Assembly: GCF_036002945.1 (NCBI RefSeq)
Contig: NZ_CP108529.1
Coordinates: 4,645,001 to 4,709,000, forward strand
Length of the DNA: 64,000 bases
Origin: Streptomyces sp. NBC_01224
Lineage (GTDB): Bacteria > Actinomycetota > Actinomycetes > Streptomycetales > Streptomycetaceae
Reading direction: 5' to 3'
Positions 33,007 to 41,749 of this stretch are shown here, piece by piece (the first letter of the stretch is position 1; every line of letters starts with the position of its first letter). The notes beneath the pieces were generated by a model. The model was not told the origin of the DNA and ran no database searches. It worked only from the letters and a program-made list of their open reading frames with translations. The position numbers and the translations under genes were made by a program.

Positions 33007-34707
33007 TTACGCCTGGCGACGGACTTCCACGATGCGGAATCGGCTTGCTACGAAGGCTCCGTCGCACAGCGCCGCGTTCGCTGCCGGGTTGCCGCCCGAA
33101 CCGTGGAAGTCGGAGAACGCCGCGGTCTGGTTGACGTACACCCCGCCGGTCAGGTTCAGCGAGAGCTGGGCCGACTCATCCAGGCAGACGTCCTCCACCG
33201 CGCGCTCCACCTCCGGTGAGGTGGTGTACGCGCCTACCGTCATCGCGCCCTTGTCGCGGATCGTGCGGCGGAGCAGTTCCACGGCGTCGTCTGTCGAGTC
33301 GACCGCTACTGCGAAGGAGACCGGTCCGAAGCACTCCGACAGGTAGTGCTCTTCGTCGTCGGGCTTGGTGCCGTCCAGTTTGACGATGACGGGGGTGCGG
33401 ACCACGGCGCCGGGGAATTCCGGGTTGGTCACCTCGCGGGAGGGCAGGGCGACTTCGCCCAGCTCCACGGCTGCCTCCAGGCGGGCCTTCACATCCGGGT
33501 TGACCAGGGCGCCGAGCAGTGCATTCGCCCGGGCGTCGTCGCCCAGCAGTCCGTTGACAGCGGTGGCGATGTCGTCGACGACTTCGTCGTACGTCTTGTC
33601 GCCGGCATCGGTCGTGATGCCGTCCCGGGGGATCAGCAGGTTCTGCGGGGTGGTGCACATCTGGCCGCTGTACAGCGAGAGGGAGAACGCCAGGTTGGCG
33701 AGCATGCCCTGGTAGTTGTCGGTGGAGTCGAGGACGATCGTGTTGACTCCGGCCTTCTCCGTATAGACCTGGGCCTGGCGGGCGTTGGCCTCCAGCCAGT
33801 CGCCGAAGGCGGTGGATCCGGTGTAGTCGATGATCTTGATCTCGGGGCGGACGGCCAGCGTCTTCGCGATGCCTTCGCCCGGCCGTTCGGCCGCCAGAGC
33901 TACCAGGTTGGGATCGAAGCCCGCCTCGACGAGCACCTCGCGGGCCAGCTGCACCGTGAGCGCGAGCGGAAGCACGGCGCGCGGGTGCGGCTTGACCAGG
34001 ACGGGGTTGCCGGTGGCCAGGGAGGCGAAGAGGCCCGGATAGCCGTTCCATGTGGGGAACGTGTTGCAGCCGATCAGGAGCGAGATGCCGCGGGGTGCTG
34101 CGGTGAACGACTTGTGCAGTTGGAGCGGGTCGCGCTTGCCCTGCGGCTTGGACCAGTCGGCGCTCTGTGGGGTGCGGATCTGCTCCTCGTACGCGTACGC
34201 CACCGCCTCCAGGCCGCGGTCCTGGGCGTGCGGGCCGCCCGCCTGGAACGCCATCATGAAGGCCTGGCCGCTGGTGTGCATCACGGCGTGGCCGAACTCA
34301 TGGGTCCTGGCACTGATCCGCGCCAGGATTTCCAGACAGACCAGGGCCCTGGTCTCGGGGCCCGCCGCACGCCAGGCGGCCATTCCCGTACGCATCGCCG
34401 GCAGCAGGACGTCCAGGTCGGCGTGCGGATATTCGACGCCGAGCTCCGGTCCGTACGGAGAGGTCTCTTTGCCCGTCCAGCCGTCGGTGCCCGGCTGGCC
34501 GAGGTCGAGCCGGGTGTGCAGCACGGCGTCGAAGGCCGCTTTGCCCTCGGCGGCGCTCAGGCTACCGGGGGCGCCGCCCTCGCCGTATGCCTTCGGATGC
34601 TCGGGATGCGGGGACCAGTAGGCGCGCGTACGGATCGCGTCGAGGGCCTGGTCGAGCGTGGGGCGGTGCTTCTCGGACAGCAGGTGCGGGGAGAGCTCGG
34701 CGGCCAT
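33007..34707 (-). CDS. paaN: Phenylacetic acid degradation protein PaaN (aldehyde dehydrogenase family)
   Basis: 566 residues. ALDH-superfamily protein lacking the C-terminal MaoC hydratase of PaaZ. Visible: LLIGCNTFPTWNGYPG, KPHPRAVLPLALT (cofactor contacts), DYTGSTAFGDWLE, YTEKAGVNTIVLDSTD, and nucleophile region LSLYSGQMCTTPQNLLIP (Cys at about residue 350). Oxidises the ring-opened semialdehyde of the phenylacetate pathway. The ATG at 34707 has GAGGAG upstream. It is divergent from the TetR gene and shares its operator. Confidence 0.93.
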   Translation of the reverse strand: MAAELSPHLLSEKHRPTLDQALDAIRTRAYWSPHPEHPKAYGEGGAPGSLSAAEGKAAFDAVLHTRLDLGQPGTDGWTGKETSPYGPELGVEYPHADLDVLLPAMRTGMAAWRAAGPETRALVCLEILARISARTHEFGHAVMHTSGQAFMMAFQAGGPHAQDRGLEAVAYAYEEQIRTPQSADWSKPQGKRDPLQLHKSFTAAPRGISLLIGCNTFPTWNGYPGLFASLATGNPVLVKPHPRAVLPLALTVQLAREVLVEAGFDPNLVALAAERPGEGIAKTLAVRPEIKIIDYTGSTAFGDWLEANARQAQVYTEKAGVNTIVLDSTDNYQGMLANLAFSLSLYSGQMCTTPQNLLIPRDGITTDAGDKTYDEVVDDIATAVNGLLGDDARANALLGALVNPDVKARLEAAVELGEVALPSREVTNPEFPGAVVRTPVIVKLDGTKPDDEEHYLSECFGPVSFAVAVDSTDDAVELLRRTIRDKGAMTVGAYTTSPEVERAVEDVCLDESAQLSLNLTGGVYVNQTAAFSDFHGSGGNPAANAALCDGAFVASRFRIVEVRRQA

Positions 34708-34761
34708 GACGGACCAACTCCTCATCGAGCTGGGCAGGGAAGGGCGGACAGAGTTAGAGTA

Positions 34762-34775
34762 ACCGAACGATCGGT
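34762..34775. promoter_or_regulatory. PaaR-like operator between paaN and the TetR gene
   Basis: ACCGAACGATCGGT, identical to the paaA site. It is centred between two divergent genes, 55 bp before the paaN start and 56 bp before the TetR start. Together the two sites define a small regulon. Confidence 0.8.
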
Positions 34776-34830
34776 CGGGACAAGGGGGCCCGCCAAACCT
34801 GTGGACAACTCGTAGGGGAGGATCGCGGAC

Positions 34831-35424
34831 ATGACCACGGCCAAGCGGGACACGTACACCCCGGAGACTCTGCTCACCGTCGCCGTCCGTGTCTTCAACG
34901 AGCGCGGCTACGACGGCACGTCCATGGAGCATCTCTCCAAGGCGGCGGGCATCTCCAAGTCGTCCATCTATCACCATGTCGCGGGCAAGGAGGAACTGCT
35001 CCGCCGTGCGGTCAGCCGGGCGCTGGACGGGCTCTTCGGAATCCTCGACGAGCCGGGAGCGACGCAGGGGCGTGCGATCGAGCGGGTCGAGTACGTCACC
35101 CGTCGTACCGTCGATGTGCTGATAGCCGAACTGCCCTACGTCACGCTGCTGCTGCGCGTACGGGGCAATACGAAGACCGAGCGCTGGGCCATGGAGCGGC
35201 GGCGCGAGTTCGACCACCGGGTGACCGATCTGCTCAGGGCGGCGGTCGCGGACGGCGATCTCCGCTCCGACGTGGACATACGGCTGGTGACACGGCTGGT
35301 CTTCGGGATGGTCAACTCTCTGGTGGAGTGGTATCGGCCGCAACCGGACGGTGGTGTCGACGGGGAGCAGCTGGCGGACACGCTTGTCCGGGTGGCCTTC
35401 GAGGGGATGCGGTCCAGCCGCTGA
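34831..35424 (+). CDS. paaR: TetR-family regulator, probable PaaR
   Basis: 197 residues. The N-terminal TetR helix-turn-helix (YTPETLLTVAVRVFNERGYDGTSMEHLSKAAGISKSSIYHHVAGKEELL, about 9-57, read as its pieces) is followed by a helical ligand domain. GGGGAGG precedes the ATG. Divergence from paaN and the shared palindrome here and before paaA support a role as the phenylacetyl-CoA-responsive repressor of the paa genes. Direct binding is not shown. Confidence 0.85.
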   Translation: MTTAKRDTYTPETLLTVAVRVFNERGYDGTSMEHLSKAAGISKSSIYHHVAGKEELLRRAVSRALDGLFGILDEPGATQGRAIERVEYVTRRTVDVLIAELPYVTLLLRVRGNTKTERWAMERRREFDHRVTDLLRAAVADGDLRSDVDIRLVTRLVFGMVNSLVEWYRPQPDGGVDGEQLADTLVRVAFEGMRSSR

Positions 35425-35465
35425 GCCGTTGACGGCCGGACAGGCCCAGACCACCATCCTTCGGC

Positions 35466-36266
35466 ATGACCGCTGTCTTGCGTGCTCCTGTTCTGCGCGT
35501 TCCCGGGATCCTGGCGGCTGCCGTGCTGCTTGCGGCCGTATCACTGACCGGATGCGGTGGAGGCGACGGTGACGGAGGGGCCGGCGCGGACGTACGCGGC
35601 GGCCGGAGTGCGACCGACGCAGCGGTGCCGGACGATTTCGGCTGTCTGACGTCGGAGGAGGCGAAGGCTGCTTCCCTCACCTTCAAGTCCGCGGACGGGA
35701 CCGGGACCGGCGCCTATGCACCGGGCGGTGCGAGCGACGGCAGGACCGGCGCGGGGATCGTGCTCGCGCACCAGTCCGACGGCACCGCCTGCCAGTGGAA
35801 GGACAAGGCCGACGAACTGCACCGGGCCGGCTATCGGGTGCTCGCGGTCAATTCGGCGGGTCAGGAGGTCTCCGAGATCGTCGGGGCGGCCGGGTACCTG
35901 CGCGGCAAGGGCGCGAAGAGGCTGCTGCTGATGGGGGCGTCCAAGGGCGGTACCGCCGTGCTCACCGCTGCGCCTGCCATACGGCCGCAGCCGGACGCGG
36001 TGATCGCGCTCTCCGCGCCGACGGTGTACTCCGCAATGAACGCTCTGGACGCCGTCCCGAAGCTGACCGCGCCGGTGCTCTACATGGCTGCCGAGTACGA
36101 CGAGTCCTTCGGGGAGGATGCGAAGGCGCTGAACAAGGCCAGCACCAATGCGTCGGAGCACAAGCTGATCTACGTCAGGGGTGCGGGCGAGCACGGGGTG
36201 GCGCTGCTCGACAGCGTGAAGAACTGGGCCACGGTCCAGGCATTCCTCAAGAAGTACGGTTCCTGA
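35466..36266 (+). CDS. Alpha/beta hydrolase lipoprotein
   Basis: 266 residues. Lipoprotein signal peptide with lipobox LTGC (Cys30), then a Gly-rich spacer and an alpha/beta-hydrolase fold. Nucleophile elbow GASKGG (Ser159); probable acid Asp212 in AAEYDESFG and His243 in GAGEHG. AHQSDGTACQW is typical of a dienelactone-hydrolase-like subset. Exported and membrane-tethered; substrate unknown. It stands alone after the TetR gene with a 41-bp gap. Confidence 0.88.
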   Translation: MTAVLRAPVLRVPGILAAAVLLAAVSLTGCGGGDGDGGAGADVRGGRSATDAAVPDDFGCLTSEEAKAASLTFKSADGTGTGAYAPGGASDGRTGAGIVLAHQSDGTACQWKDKADELHRAGYRVLAVNSAGQEVSEIVGAAGYLRGKGAKRLLLMGASKGGTAVLTAAPAIRPQPDAVIALSAPTVYSAMNALDAVPKLTAPVLYMAAEYDESFGEDAKALNKASTNASEHKLIYVRGAGEHGVALLDSVKNWATVQAFLKKYGS

Positions 36267-36317
36267 AGAAGTTTCCGGTCCCGATTCGGATTGCTGGTTC
36301 CCGTTCACCGGTTCCCG

Positions 36318-36839
36318 TCAGGTCAGCTCGGTGGGTCTGGCCGGGCCCGGGGCCAGGTCCGTCTCCTCGAACACCAGAAGTGTGCGGGTGGAGAGCACCT
36401 CCGGGATGGACTGGATCCTGGTCAGGACCAGCTCGCGCAGCGACCGGTTGTCCGGGGTGTGCACCAGCAGCAGGACATCGAAGTCGCCGCTGACCAATGC
36501 GATGTGCGTGGCCCCCGGCAGCGCCTGGAGCTGCTCGCGCACGGTGCGCCAGGAATTCTGGACGATCTTGAGAGTGATGTACGCGGAGGCGCCCTGCCCC
36601 GCCCGCTCATGGTTCACACGCGCGCTGAAACCGCGGATCACGCCGTCGTCGACGAGCCGATTGATCCGGGCATACGCGTTGGCCCGGGACACATGGACGC
36701 GATCGGCCACCGACCGTATCGAGGCACGGCCGTCCGTCTGGAGCAGTCGCAGGATGTCGCGGTCGATGGCGTCGAGCGGGCGCGCGGGCGGAGCCTGGCC
36801 GGGGTCCTCGCCCCCGTCGGCCATTTGTTCAGCTGACAT
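36318..36839 (-). CDS. bkdR: Lrp/AsnC-family transcriptional regulator (probable bkd regulator)
   Basis: 173 residues. The N-terminal helix-turn-helix (LDAIDRDILRLLQTDGRASIRSVADRVHVSRANAYARINRLVDDG, about 24-68, read as its pieces) precedes a RAM ligand/oligomerisation domain (THIALVSGDFDVLLLVHTPDNRSLRELV). Leucine/BCAA-responsive in relatives. Divergent from the branched-chain keto acid dehydrogenase operon, matching BkdR-type control. The ATG at 36839 follows GGGAGGCGGGGGC. Confidence 0.9.
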   Translation of the reverse strand: MSAEQMADGGEDPGQAPPARPLDAIDRDILRLLQTDGRASIRSVADRVHVSRANAYARINRLVDDGVIRGFSARVNHERAGQGASAYITLKIVQNSWRTVREQLQALPGATHIALVSGDFDVLLLVHTPDNRSLRELVLTRIQSIPEVLSTRTLLVFEETDLAPGPARPTELT

Positions 36840-37089
36840 GTGCCCCCGCCTCCCTGTCCTGGACGACCTGCCCCTATCCCAGGCTGTGGAGAACCGTTTG
36901 TCCACAGGCTGAAGGTGCCTGTAGCCAAAATGCGCTCGCGACCGAACAATCGGTAGGTGAGGCACACCACATCCGTGCCTCGGACAGCGCTCGACATTTC
37001 GAAGTATTTCGACACCCCTCGACATCGGACGATCCCCCGATGTCGCAAGACGCCGCTCGAAAACCCCTCGATGCCAGGAGGTGCTTGTC
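36840..37089. promoter_or_regulatory. Divergent Lrp/bkd control region
   Basis: 250 bp holding two DnaA-box-type 9-mers (36885-36893 variant and TTGTCCACA at 36898-36906). Also present: a PaaR-like ACCGAACAATCGGT (36941-36954, one mismatch to the paa sites), ATTTCGA direct repeats 10 bp apart (36996 and 37006), TCGACA repeats, and a hairpin CGACATCGG/CCGATGTCG (37020-37045) in the bkdA leader. Lrp binding is likely here; its exact site is not certain. Confidence 0.6.
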
Positions 37090-38253
37090 ATGACGGTCCA
37101 AGAGCTGCCCGGCGCGGCCGCTTACCGGCCCACGCCGCCCCCGGCCTGGAAGCCGCTCACCGATCCCGCGCCGCTGCTCCCGGACCCCGAGCCGTACCGC
37201 GTGCTCGGTACGGATGCCGTGGCCGATGTCGACCCCGAACTGCTGCTGCGGCTCTACACGGAGCTGGTGCGTGGACGGCGGTACAACGCGCAGGCCACCG
37301 CTCTCACCAAGCAGGGCCGGCTGGCTGTCTACCCGTCGAGCACGGGGCAGGAGGCCTGCGAGATAGCGGCCGCGCTGGTGCTGGAGGAGCGGGACTGGCT
37401 CTTTCCCAGCTATCGCGACACGCTGGCGGCCGTGGCGCGCGGCCTGGACCCGGTCGAGGCACTGACGCTGCTGCGCGGCGACCGGCACACCGGTTACGAC
37501 CCGCGCGAGCACCGCATCGCTCCGCTCTGCACCCCCCTCGCCACCCAGCTGCCGCACGCGGTGGGGCTGGCACACGCGGCGCGCCTCAAGGGCGACGACG
37601 TGGTGGCGCTGGCCATGGTCGGTGACGGCGGGACCAGCGAGGGTGATTTCCACGAGGCGCTGAATTTCGCGGCCGTCTGGCGGGCCCCGGTGGTCTTCCT
37701 CGTGCAGAACAACGGCTTCGCGATCTCCGTACCGCTGGCCAAGCAGACCGCTGCTCCGTCCCTGGCGCACAAGGCCGTGGGATACGGGATGCCTGGCCGG
37801 CTGGTGGACGGCAATGACGCGGCCGCCGTGCACCAAGTCCTCGGTGAGGCGGTCGCGCGGGCCCGGAGCGGTGGCGGTCCTACGCTCGTCGAGGCGGTGA
37901 CGTACCGCATGGACGCCCATACGAACGCCGACGACGCCACGCGCTACCGCGTCGACAGCGAAGTGGAGGCGTGGCGTGCACACGATCCCATCCGGCTCCT
38001 GGAGCGGGAGCTGACCGGACGGGGGTTGCTCGGCGACGACGGGATCGAGGAGGCGCGCGTGGCCGCGGAGCGGATGGCTGCCGCTCTGCGCGAGCGGATG
38101 AACGCCGATCCGGTGCTCGACCCGATGGATCTCTTCGCCCATGTCTACGTGGAGCAGACCACGCAGCTACGTGAGCAGGCCGCCCGATTGCGTGTCGAGC
38201 TGGAGGCCGAGCAGGGCCGGCACGGCCACAACGACCTGGAGGAAGGGCGATGA
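37090..38253 (+). CDS. bkdA: Branched-chain alpha-keto acid dehydrogenase E1 alpha subunit (copy 1)
   Basis: 387 residues; AGGAGGTGCTTGTC sits before the ATG. TPP-binding motif GDG...NN at about 177-208 (VGDGGTSEGDF to VFLVQNN); QEACEIAAA and FPSYRDTLAAVARG are substrate/TPP contacts; YRMDAHTNADDATRYR is the conserved E1alpha loop. With E1beta it decarboxylates branched 2-keto acids to give acyl-CoA primers for fatty acids or polyketides. ATGA overlap to E1beta. Confidence 0.95.
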   Translation: MTVQELPGAAAYRPTPPPAWKPLTDPAPLLPDPEPYRVLGTDAVADVDPELLLRLYTELVRGRRYNAQATALTKQGRLAVYPSSTGQEACEIAAALVLEERDWLFPSYRDTLAAVARGLDPVEALTLLRGDRHTGYDPREHRIAPLCTPLATQLPHAVGLAHAARLKGDDVVALAMVGDGGTSEGDFHEALNFAAVWRAPVVFLVQNNGFAISVPLAKQTAAPSLAHKAVGYGMPGRLVDGNDAAAVHQVLGEAVARARSGGGPTLVEAVTYRMDAHTNADDATRYRVDSEVEAWRAHDPIRLLERELTGRGLLGDDGIEEARVAAERMAAALRERMNADPVLDPMDLFAHVYVEQTTQLREQAARLRVELEAEQGRHGHNDLEEGR

Positions 38254-39281
38254 CCACCGCAGCGGCGCCGGCCGGAGAGCGGACAGCGAAGGCCAAACCC
38301 GCCACCATGGCGCAGGCGCTCGGGCGAGCGCTGCGCGATTCGATGGCCGAGGACCCGACGGTGCATGTCCTCGGCGAGGATGTCGGCACGCTCGGTGGGG
38401 TCTTCCGGATCACCGACGGACTGGCGAAGGAGTTCGGCGAGGACCGTTGCACGGACACCCCGCTGGCCGAGGCGGGCATCCTCGGCACGGCCGTCGGCAT
38501 GGCTATGTACGGGCTGCGGCCCGTGGTGGAGATGCAGTTCGATGCCTTTGCCTATCCGGCGTTCGAGCAGCTCATCAGCCATGTCGCAAAGATGCGGAAC
38601 CGGACGGCCGGTGCCATGCCGTTGCCGATCACGGTCCGCGTGCCGTACGGCGGCGGGATCGGCGGGGTCGAGCATCACAGCGACTCCTCGGAGGCGTACT
38701 ACATCGCGACGCCCGGCCTCCATGTCGTCACGCCTGCCACAGTCGAGGACGCGTACGGGCTGCTGAGGGCCTCGATCGCCTCCGACGATCCTGTGGTCTT
38801 CCTGGAGCCGAAGCGGCTCTACTGGTCGAAGGCGGACTGGTCGCCCGAGGCGCCGGTGGCCGTGGAACCGATCGGACGGGCTGTCGTCCGCCGGCCCGGG
38901 CGCAGCGCGACGCTGATCACGTACGGGCCGTCGCTGCCGGTCTGTATGGAGGCTGCGGAAGCAGCCGTCGAAGAGGGCTGGGATCTCGAAGTCGTCGATC
39001 TGCGCTCATTGGTGCCGTTCGACGACGAGACCGTCGCCGCTTCCGTGCGGCGTACGGGGCGCGCCGTCGTCGTCCATGAGTCCTCCGGTTTCGGCGGTCC
39101 GGGCGGCGAGATCGCGGCCCGGGTCACCGAGCGCTGTTTCCACCATCTGGAGGCGCCGGTGCTGCGGGTCTCCGGGTTCGACATTCCGTATCCGCCGCCG
39201 ATGCAGGAGCGGCACCATCTGCCGGGCGTGGACCGGGTGCTCGACGCGGTCGCCCGCCTGCAGTGGGAGGCGGAGAGCTGA
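38250..39281 (+). CDS. bkdB: Branched-chain alpha-keto acid dehydrogenase E1 beta subunit (copy 1)
   Basis: 343 residues: LGEDVGTLGGVFRITDGLAKEFG, RCTDTPLAEAGILGTAVGMA, FDAFAYPAFEQLISHVAKMR, RVPYGGGIGGVEHHSDSSEA and VVDLRSLVPFDDE are the transketolase beta/C-terminal domains of the E1beta family. Forms the alpha2beta2 heterotetramer with BkdA. The stop overlaps the E2 start (TGATG). Confidence 0.95.
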   Translation: MTTAAAPAGERTAKAKPATMAQALGRALRDSMAEDPTVHVLGEDVGTLGGVFRITDGLAKEFGEDRCTDTPLAEAGILGTAVGMAMYGLRPVVEMQFDAFAYPAFEQLISHVAKMRNRTAGAMPLPITVRVPYGGGIGGVEHHSDSSEAYYIATPGLHVVTPATVEDAYGLLRASIASDDPVVFLEPKRLYWSKADWSPEAPVAVEPIGRAVVRRPGRSATLITYGPSLPVCMEAAEAAVEEGWDLEVVDLRSLVPFDDETVAASVRRTGRAVVVHESSGFGGPGGEIAARVTERCFHHLEAPVLRVSGFDIPYPPPMQERHHLPGVDRVLDAVARLQWEAES

Positions 39282-40801
39282 TGCCCAAGGTATTCGAGTT
39301 CAAGCTGCCGGACCTCGGCGAGGGGCTCACCGAGGCGGAGATCGTGCGCTGGCTGGTGGAGGTCGGCGATGTCGTCGCCATCGACCAGCCGGTCGTCGAG
39401 GTCGAGACGGCCAAGGCGATGGTGGAGGTGCCGTGTCCTTACGGGGGCGTGGTGACCGCGCGGTTCGGCGATGAGGGAACGGAACTTCCGGTCGGGGCGC
39501 CGCTGTTGACGGTGGCGGTGGGGTCCGAGGGAGCCTTGGGATCAGTGGGGCCGGCGGACTCTGGGGCCGGATCGGGATCGGGCTCGGGCGCGGGGGCTGG
39601 GGCTGGGGCGGTGGTATCGGCTGTGGGGCCGGGGGCCGGTTCAGGCGGGGCGGGTTCCGGGTCCGGTGAGGCGGAGGCGTCCGGCAATGTGCTGGTCGGG
39701 TACGGGACGGGCGCACCGGTTGCGCGCCGTCGACGAATCCGTCCCGAGGCGATGGCGGCGACTGTTGCCGCACATGTGACGGCTGCGGCTGCGGTTTCTG
39801 CGGCTGTTCCGGACGCGGTCCAGGGGCCGATAGCCGTTGTCTCCCCACTGGTGCGGAAGCTGGCGCGGCAGCATGATCTTGATCTGCGGCAGCTGGCGGG
39901 TTCCGGGCCCGACGGGCTGATCCTGCGGGCCGATGTCGAATCCGCCATCAGGGCACTCACAGAGGGGGCGGCCGCTCCCACGCAGGCCTCGGCCGCGGTC
40001 TCGGTGCCGGAGTCGGTTTCGGAACCGACGCCGCTGCCTCCGGTGCAGCCGTCGGTGCCTCCTATGCAGCCGTCGGTGGCGCAGCCGGCTGCGAGTCCGG
40101 CCGTGGAGCGGATTCCGTTGCGCGGTGTACGGGGGGCGGTCGCCGACAAGTTGGCGCGCAGCCGACGGGAGATCCCCGATGCCACGTGCTGGGTCGACGC
40201 CGACGCCACCGAGCTGATGGCGGCCAGATCTGCGATGAACAGCGCCGGTGGCCCGGCTGCCGGGCCCAAGGTGTCGGTGCTCGCCCTGCTGGCGCGTATC
40301 TGCACCGCTGCGCTGGCCCGGTTCCCCGAGCTCAACTCCACGGTGGACCTGGAGACGCGGGAGATCGTGCGGCTGCCCGAGGTCCATCTCGGGTTCGCGG
40401 CCCAGACCGAGCGGGGTCTGGTTGTCCCCGTCGTACGGAACGCGCAGGCCCGGAACGCGGAGTCGATCGGGGCCGAGATCGCCCGGCTGACCGAGGCGGC
40501 CCGGACCGGGAGGCTGACCCCGGCGGAGCTGACCGGCGGTACGTTCACGCTGAACAACTACGGGGTGTTCGGAGTCGACGGTTCGACCCCGATCATCAAC
40601 CACCCGGAGGCGGCGATGCTGGGTGTCGGCCGGATCGTGCCCAAGCCATGGGTGCACGAGGGCGACTTGGCCGTACGCCAGGTCGTCCAGCTCTCGCTGA
40701 CCTTCGACCACCGGGTCTGCGACGGCGGTACGGCGGGTGGCTTCCTGCGCTACGTGGCCGACTGCGTGGAGCAACCAGCGGTGCTGCTGCGCACGTTGTA
40801 G
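39281..40801 (+). CDS. bkdC: Dihydrolipoyl acyltransferase E2 of keto acid dehydrogenase (copy 1)
   Basis: 506 residues. Lipoyl domain at about 1-80 with lipoylated Lys45 (VEVETAKAMVEVP). A Gly/Ala/Ser-rich linker, then an E3/E1-binding domain (about 190-225, VSPLVRKLARQHDLDLRQ). A Pro-rich linker follows (VQPSVPPMQPSV), then the catalytic domain (about 280-506) with active-site HRVCDG (His477, Asp481). Transfers the acyl group to CoA. E3 (lipoamide dehydrogenase) is not in the operon and must come from elsewhere. Confidence 0.95.
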   Translation: MPKVFEFKLPDLGEGLTEAEIVRWLVEVGDVVAIDQPVVEVETAKAMVEVPCPYGGVVTARFGDEGTELPVGAPLLTVAVGSEGALGSVGPADSGAGSGSGSGAGAGAGAVVSAVGPGAGSGGAGSGSGEAEASGNVLVGYGTGAPVARRRRIRPEAMAATVAAHVTAAAAVSAAVPDAVQGPIAVVSPLVRKLARQHDLDLRQLAGSGPDGLILRADVESAIRALTEGAAAPTQASAAVSVPESVSEPTPLPPVQPSVPPMQPSVAQPAASPAVERIPLRGVRGAVADKLARSRREIPDATCWVDADATELMAARSAMNSAGGPAAGPKVSVLALLARICTAALARFPELNSTVDLETREIVRLPEVHLGFAAQTERGLVVPVVRNAQARNAESIGAEIARLTEAARTGRLTPAELTGGTFTLNNYGVFGVDGSTPIINHPEAAMLGVGRIVPKPWVHEGDLAVRQVVQLSLTFDHRVCDGGTAGGFLRYVADCVEQPAVLLRTL

Positions 40802-40900
40802 GTGTAAAGGGGCGCGGGCTCTCGTTACCTCCCCTCACTGATCCACTGGAATGGGGATGGGGAGGATCAACGGGAGGCTGCGGCCCGCATACTCGGATGC

Positions 40901-41749
40901 ATGACCGCGTATGACGCCATCGTCCTTGCCGGAGGGGCCGCCAAGCGGCTCGGCGGCGCCGACAAGCCCGGAATCCGGGTCGGTGGCCGTGCGCTGCTCG
41001 ACCGGGTGCTGGCGGCCTGCGCCGATGCCTCGACCACCGTGGTGGTGGGCGGGCGGCGGCCCACCGTGCGCGCAGTGACCTGGGCGCGGGAAGAACCACA
41101 GGGCGGCGGCCCGTTGGCCGCGCTCGATGCCGGGGTCCGGCGCACCGCCGCGGACTGGGTTCTCGTACTCTCCGCCGATCTGCCGTTCCTCGGGGAGAGC
41201 ACGGTCGGAGCGCTGCTGGCCGCCGCCGGTGAGGGGCAGCAGGAGGGGGCCCTGTGCACCGATCAGGGCGGCCGTGACCAGCCCCTCGTCGCCGTGTACC
41301 GTGCCGAACCGCTGCGCCGCGAGCTCGCTCTGCTCGCCACCGAGCACGGCAGTCTGTCCGGACTTCCCTTGCGGTTGCTGACGGATGAACTCGACCTTGC
41401 CCGGGTGGAGGCCGGCCCGCTCGCCTCCTTCGACTGCGACACCTGGGAGGACATCGCGTCGGCCCGGGCCCGTATCAGAGAGCATGGGACCGTGCTGGAC
41501 GAATGGATCAACGCAGTCAAGAACGAACTGGGCATCGAACTCGACGTCGACACCGACGTCCTGCTCGATCTCGCCCGTGACGCCGCCCACGGCGTCGCCC
41601 GGCCCGCCGCGCCCCTGACGACCTTCCTGGTCGGCTACGCGGCGGCGAAGGCGAGCAGCGATGGCGACGGACCGGCGGCGGTGGCCGAGGCCGCCCGCAA
41701 GGCTGCCGCGCTCGCACTTCGGTGGGCGGACGAGAACGAGACGCAATGA
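40901..41749 (+). CDS. mobA: Molybdenum cofactor guanylyltransferase fused to DUF6457
   Basis: 282 residues. MobA nucleotidyltransferase domain (about 1-190): LAGGAAKRLGGADKP (GTP loop), LVLSADLPFLG (metal site), DQPLVAVYR. The C-terminal ~90 residues (VLDEWINAVKNELGIELD, DAAHGVARPAAPLTTFLVGYA) are the DUF6457 domain often fused to or encoded beside mobA in actinobacteria. Adds GMP to molybdopterin. ATGA overlap with moeA. Confidence 0.92.
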   Translation: MTAYDAIVLAGGAAKRLGGADKPGIRVGGRALLDRVLAACADASTTVVVGGRRPTVRAVTWAREEPQGGGPLAALDAGVRRTAADWVLVLSADLPFLGESTVGALLAAAGEGQQEGALCTDQGGRDQPLVAVYRAEPLRRELALLATEHGSLSGLPLRLLTDELDLARVEAGPLASFDCDTWEDIASARARIREHGTVLDEWINAVKNELGIELDVDTDVLLDLARDAAHGVARPAAPLTTFLVGYAAAKASSDGDGPAAVAEAARKAAALALRWADENETQ

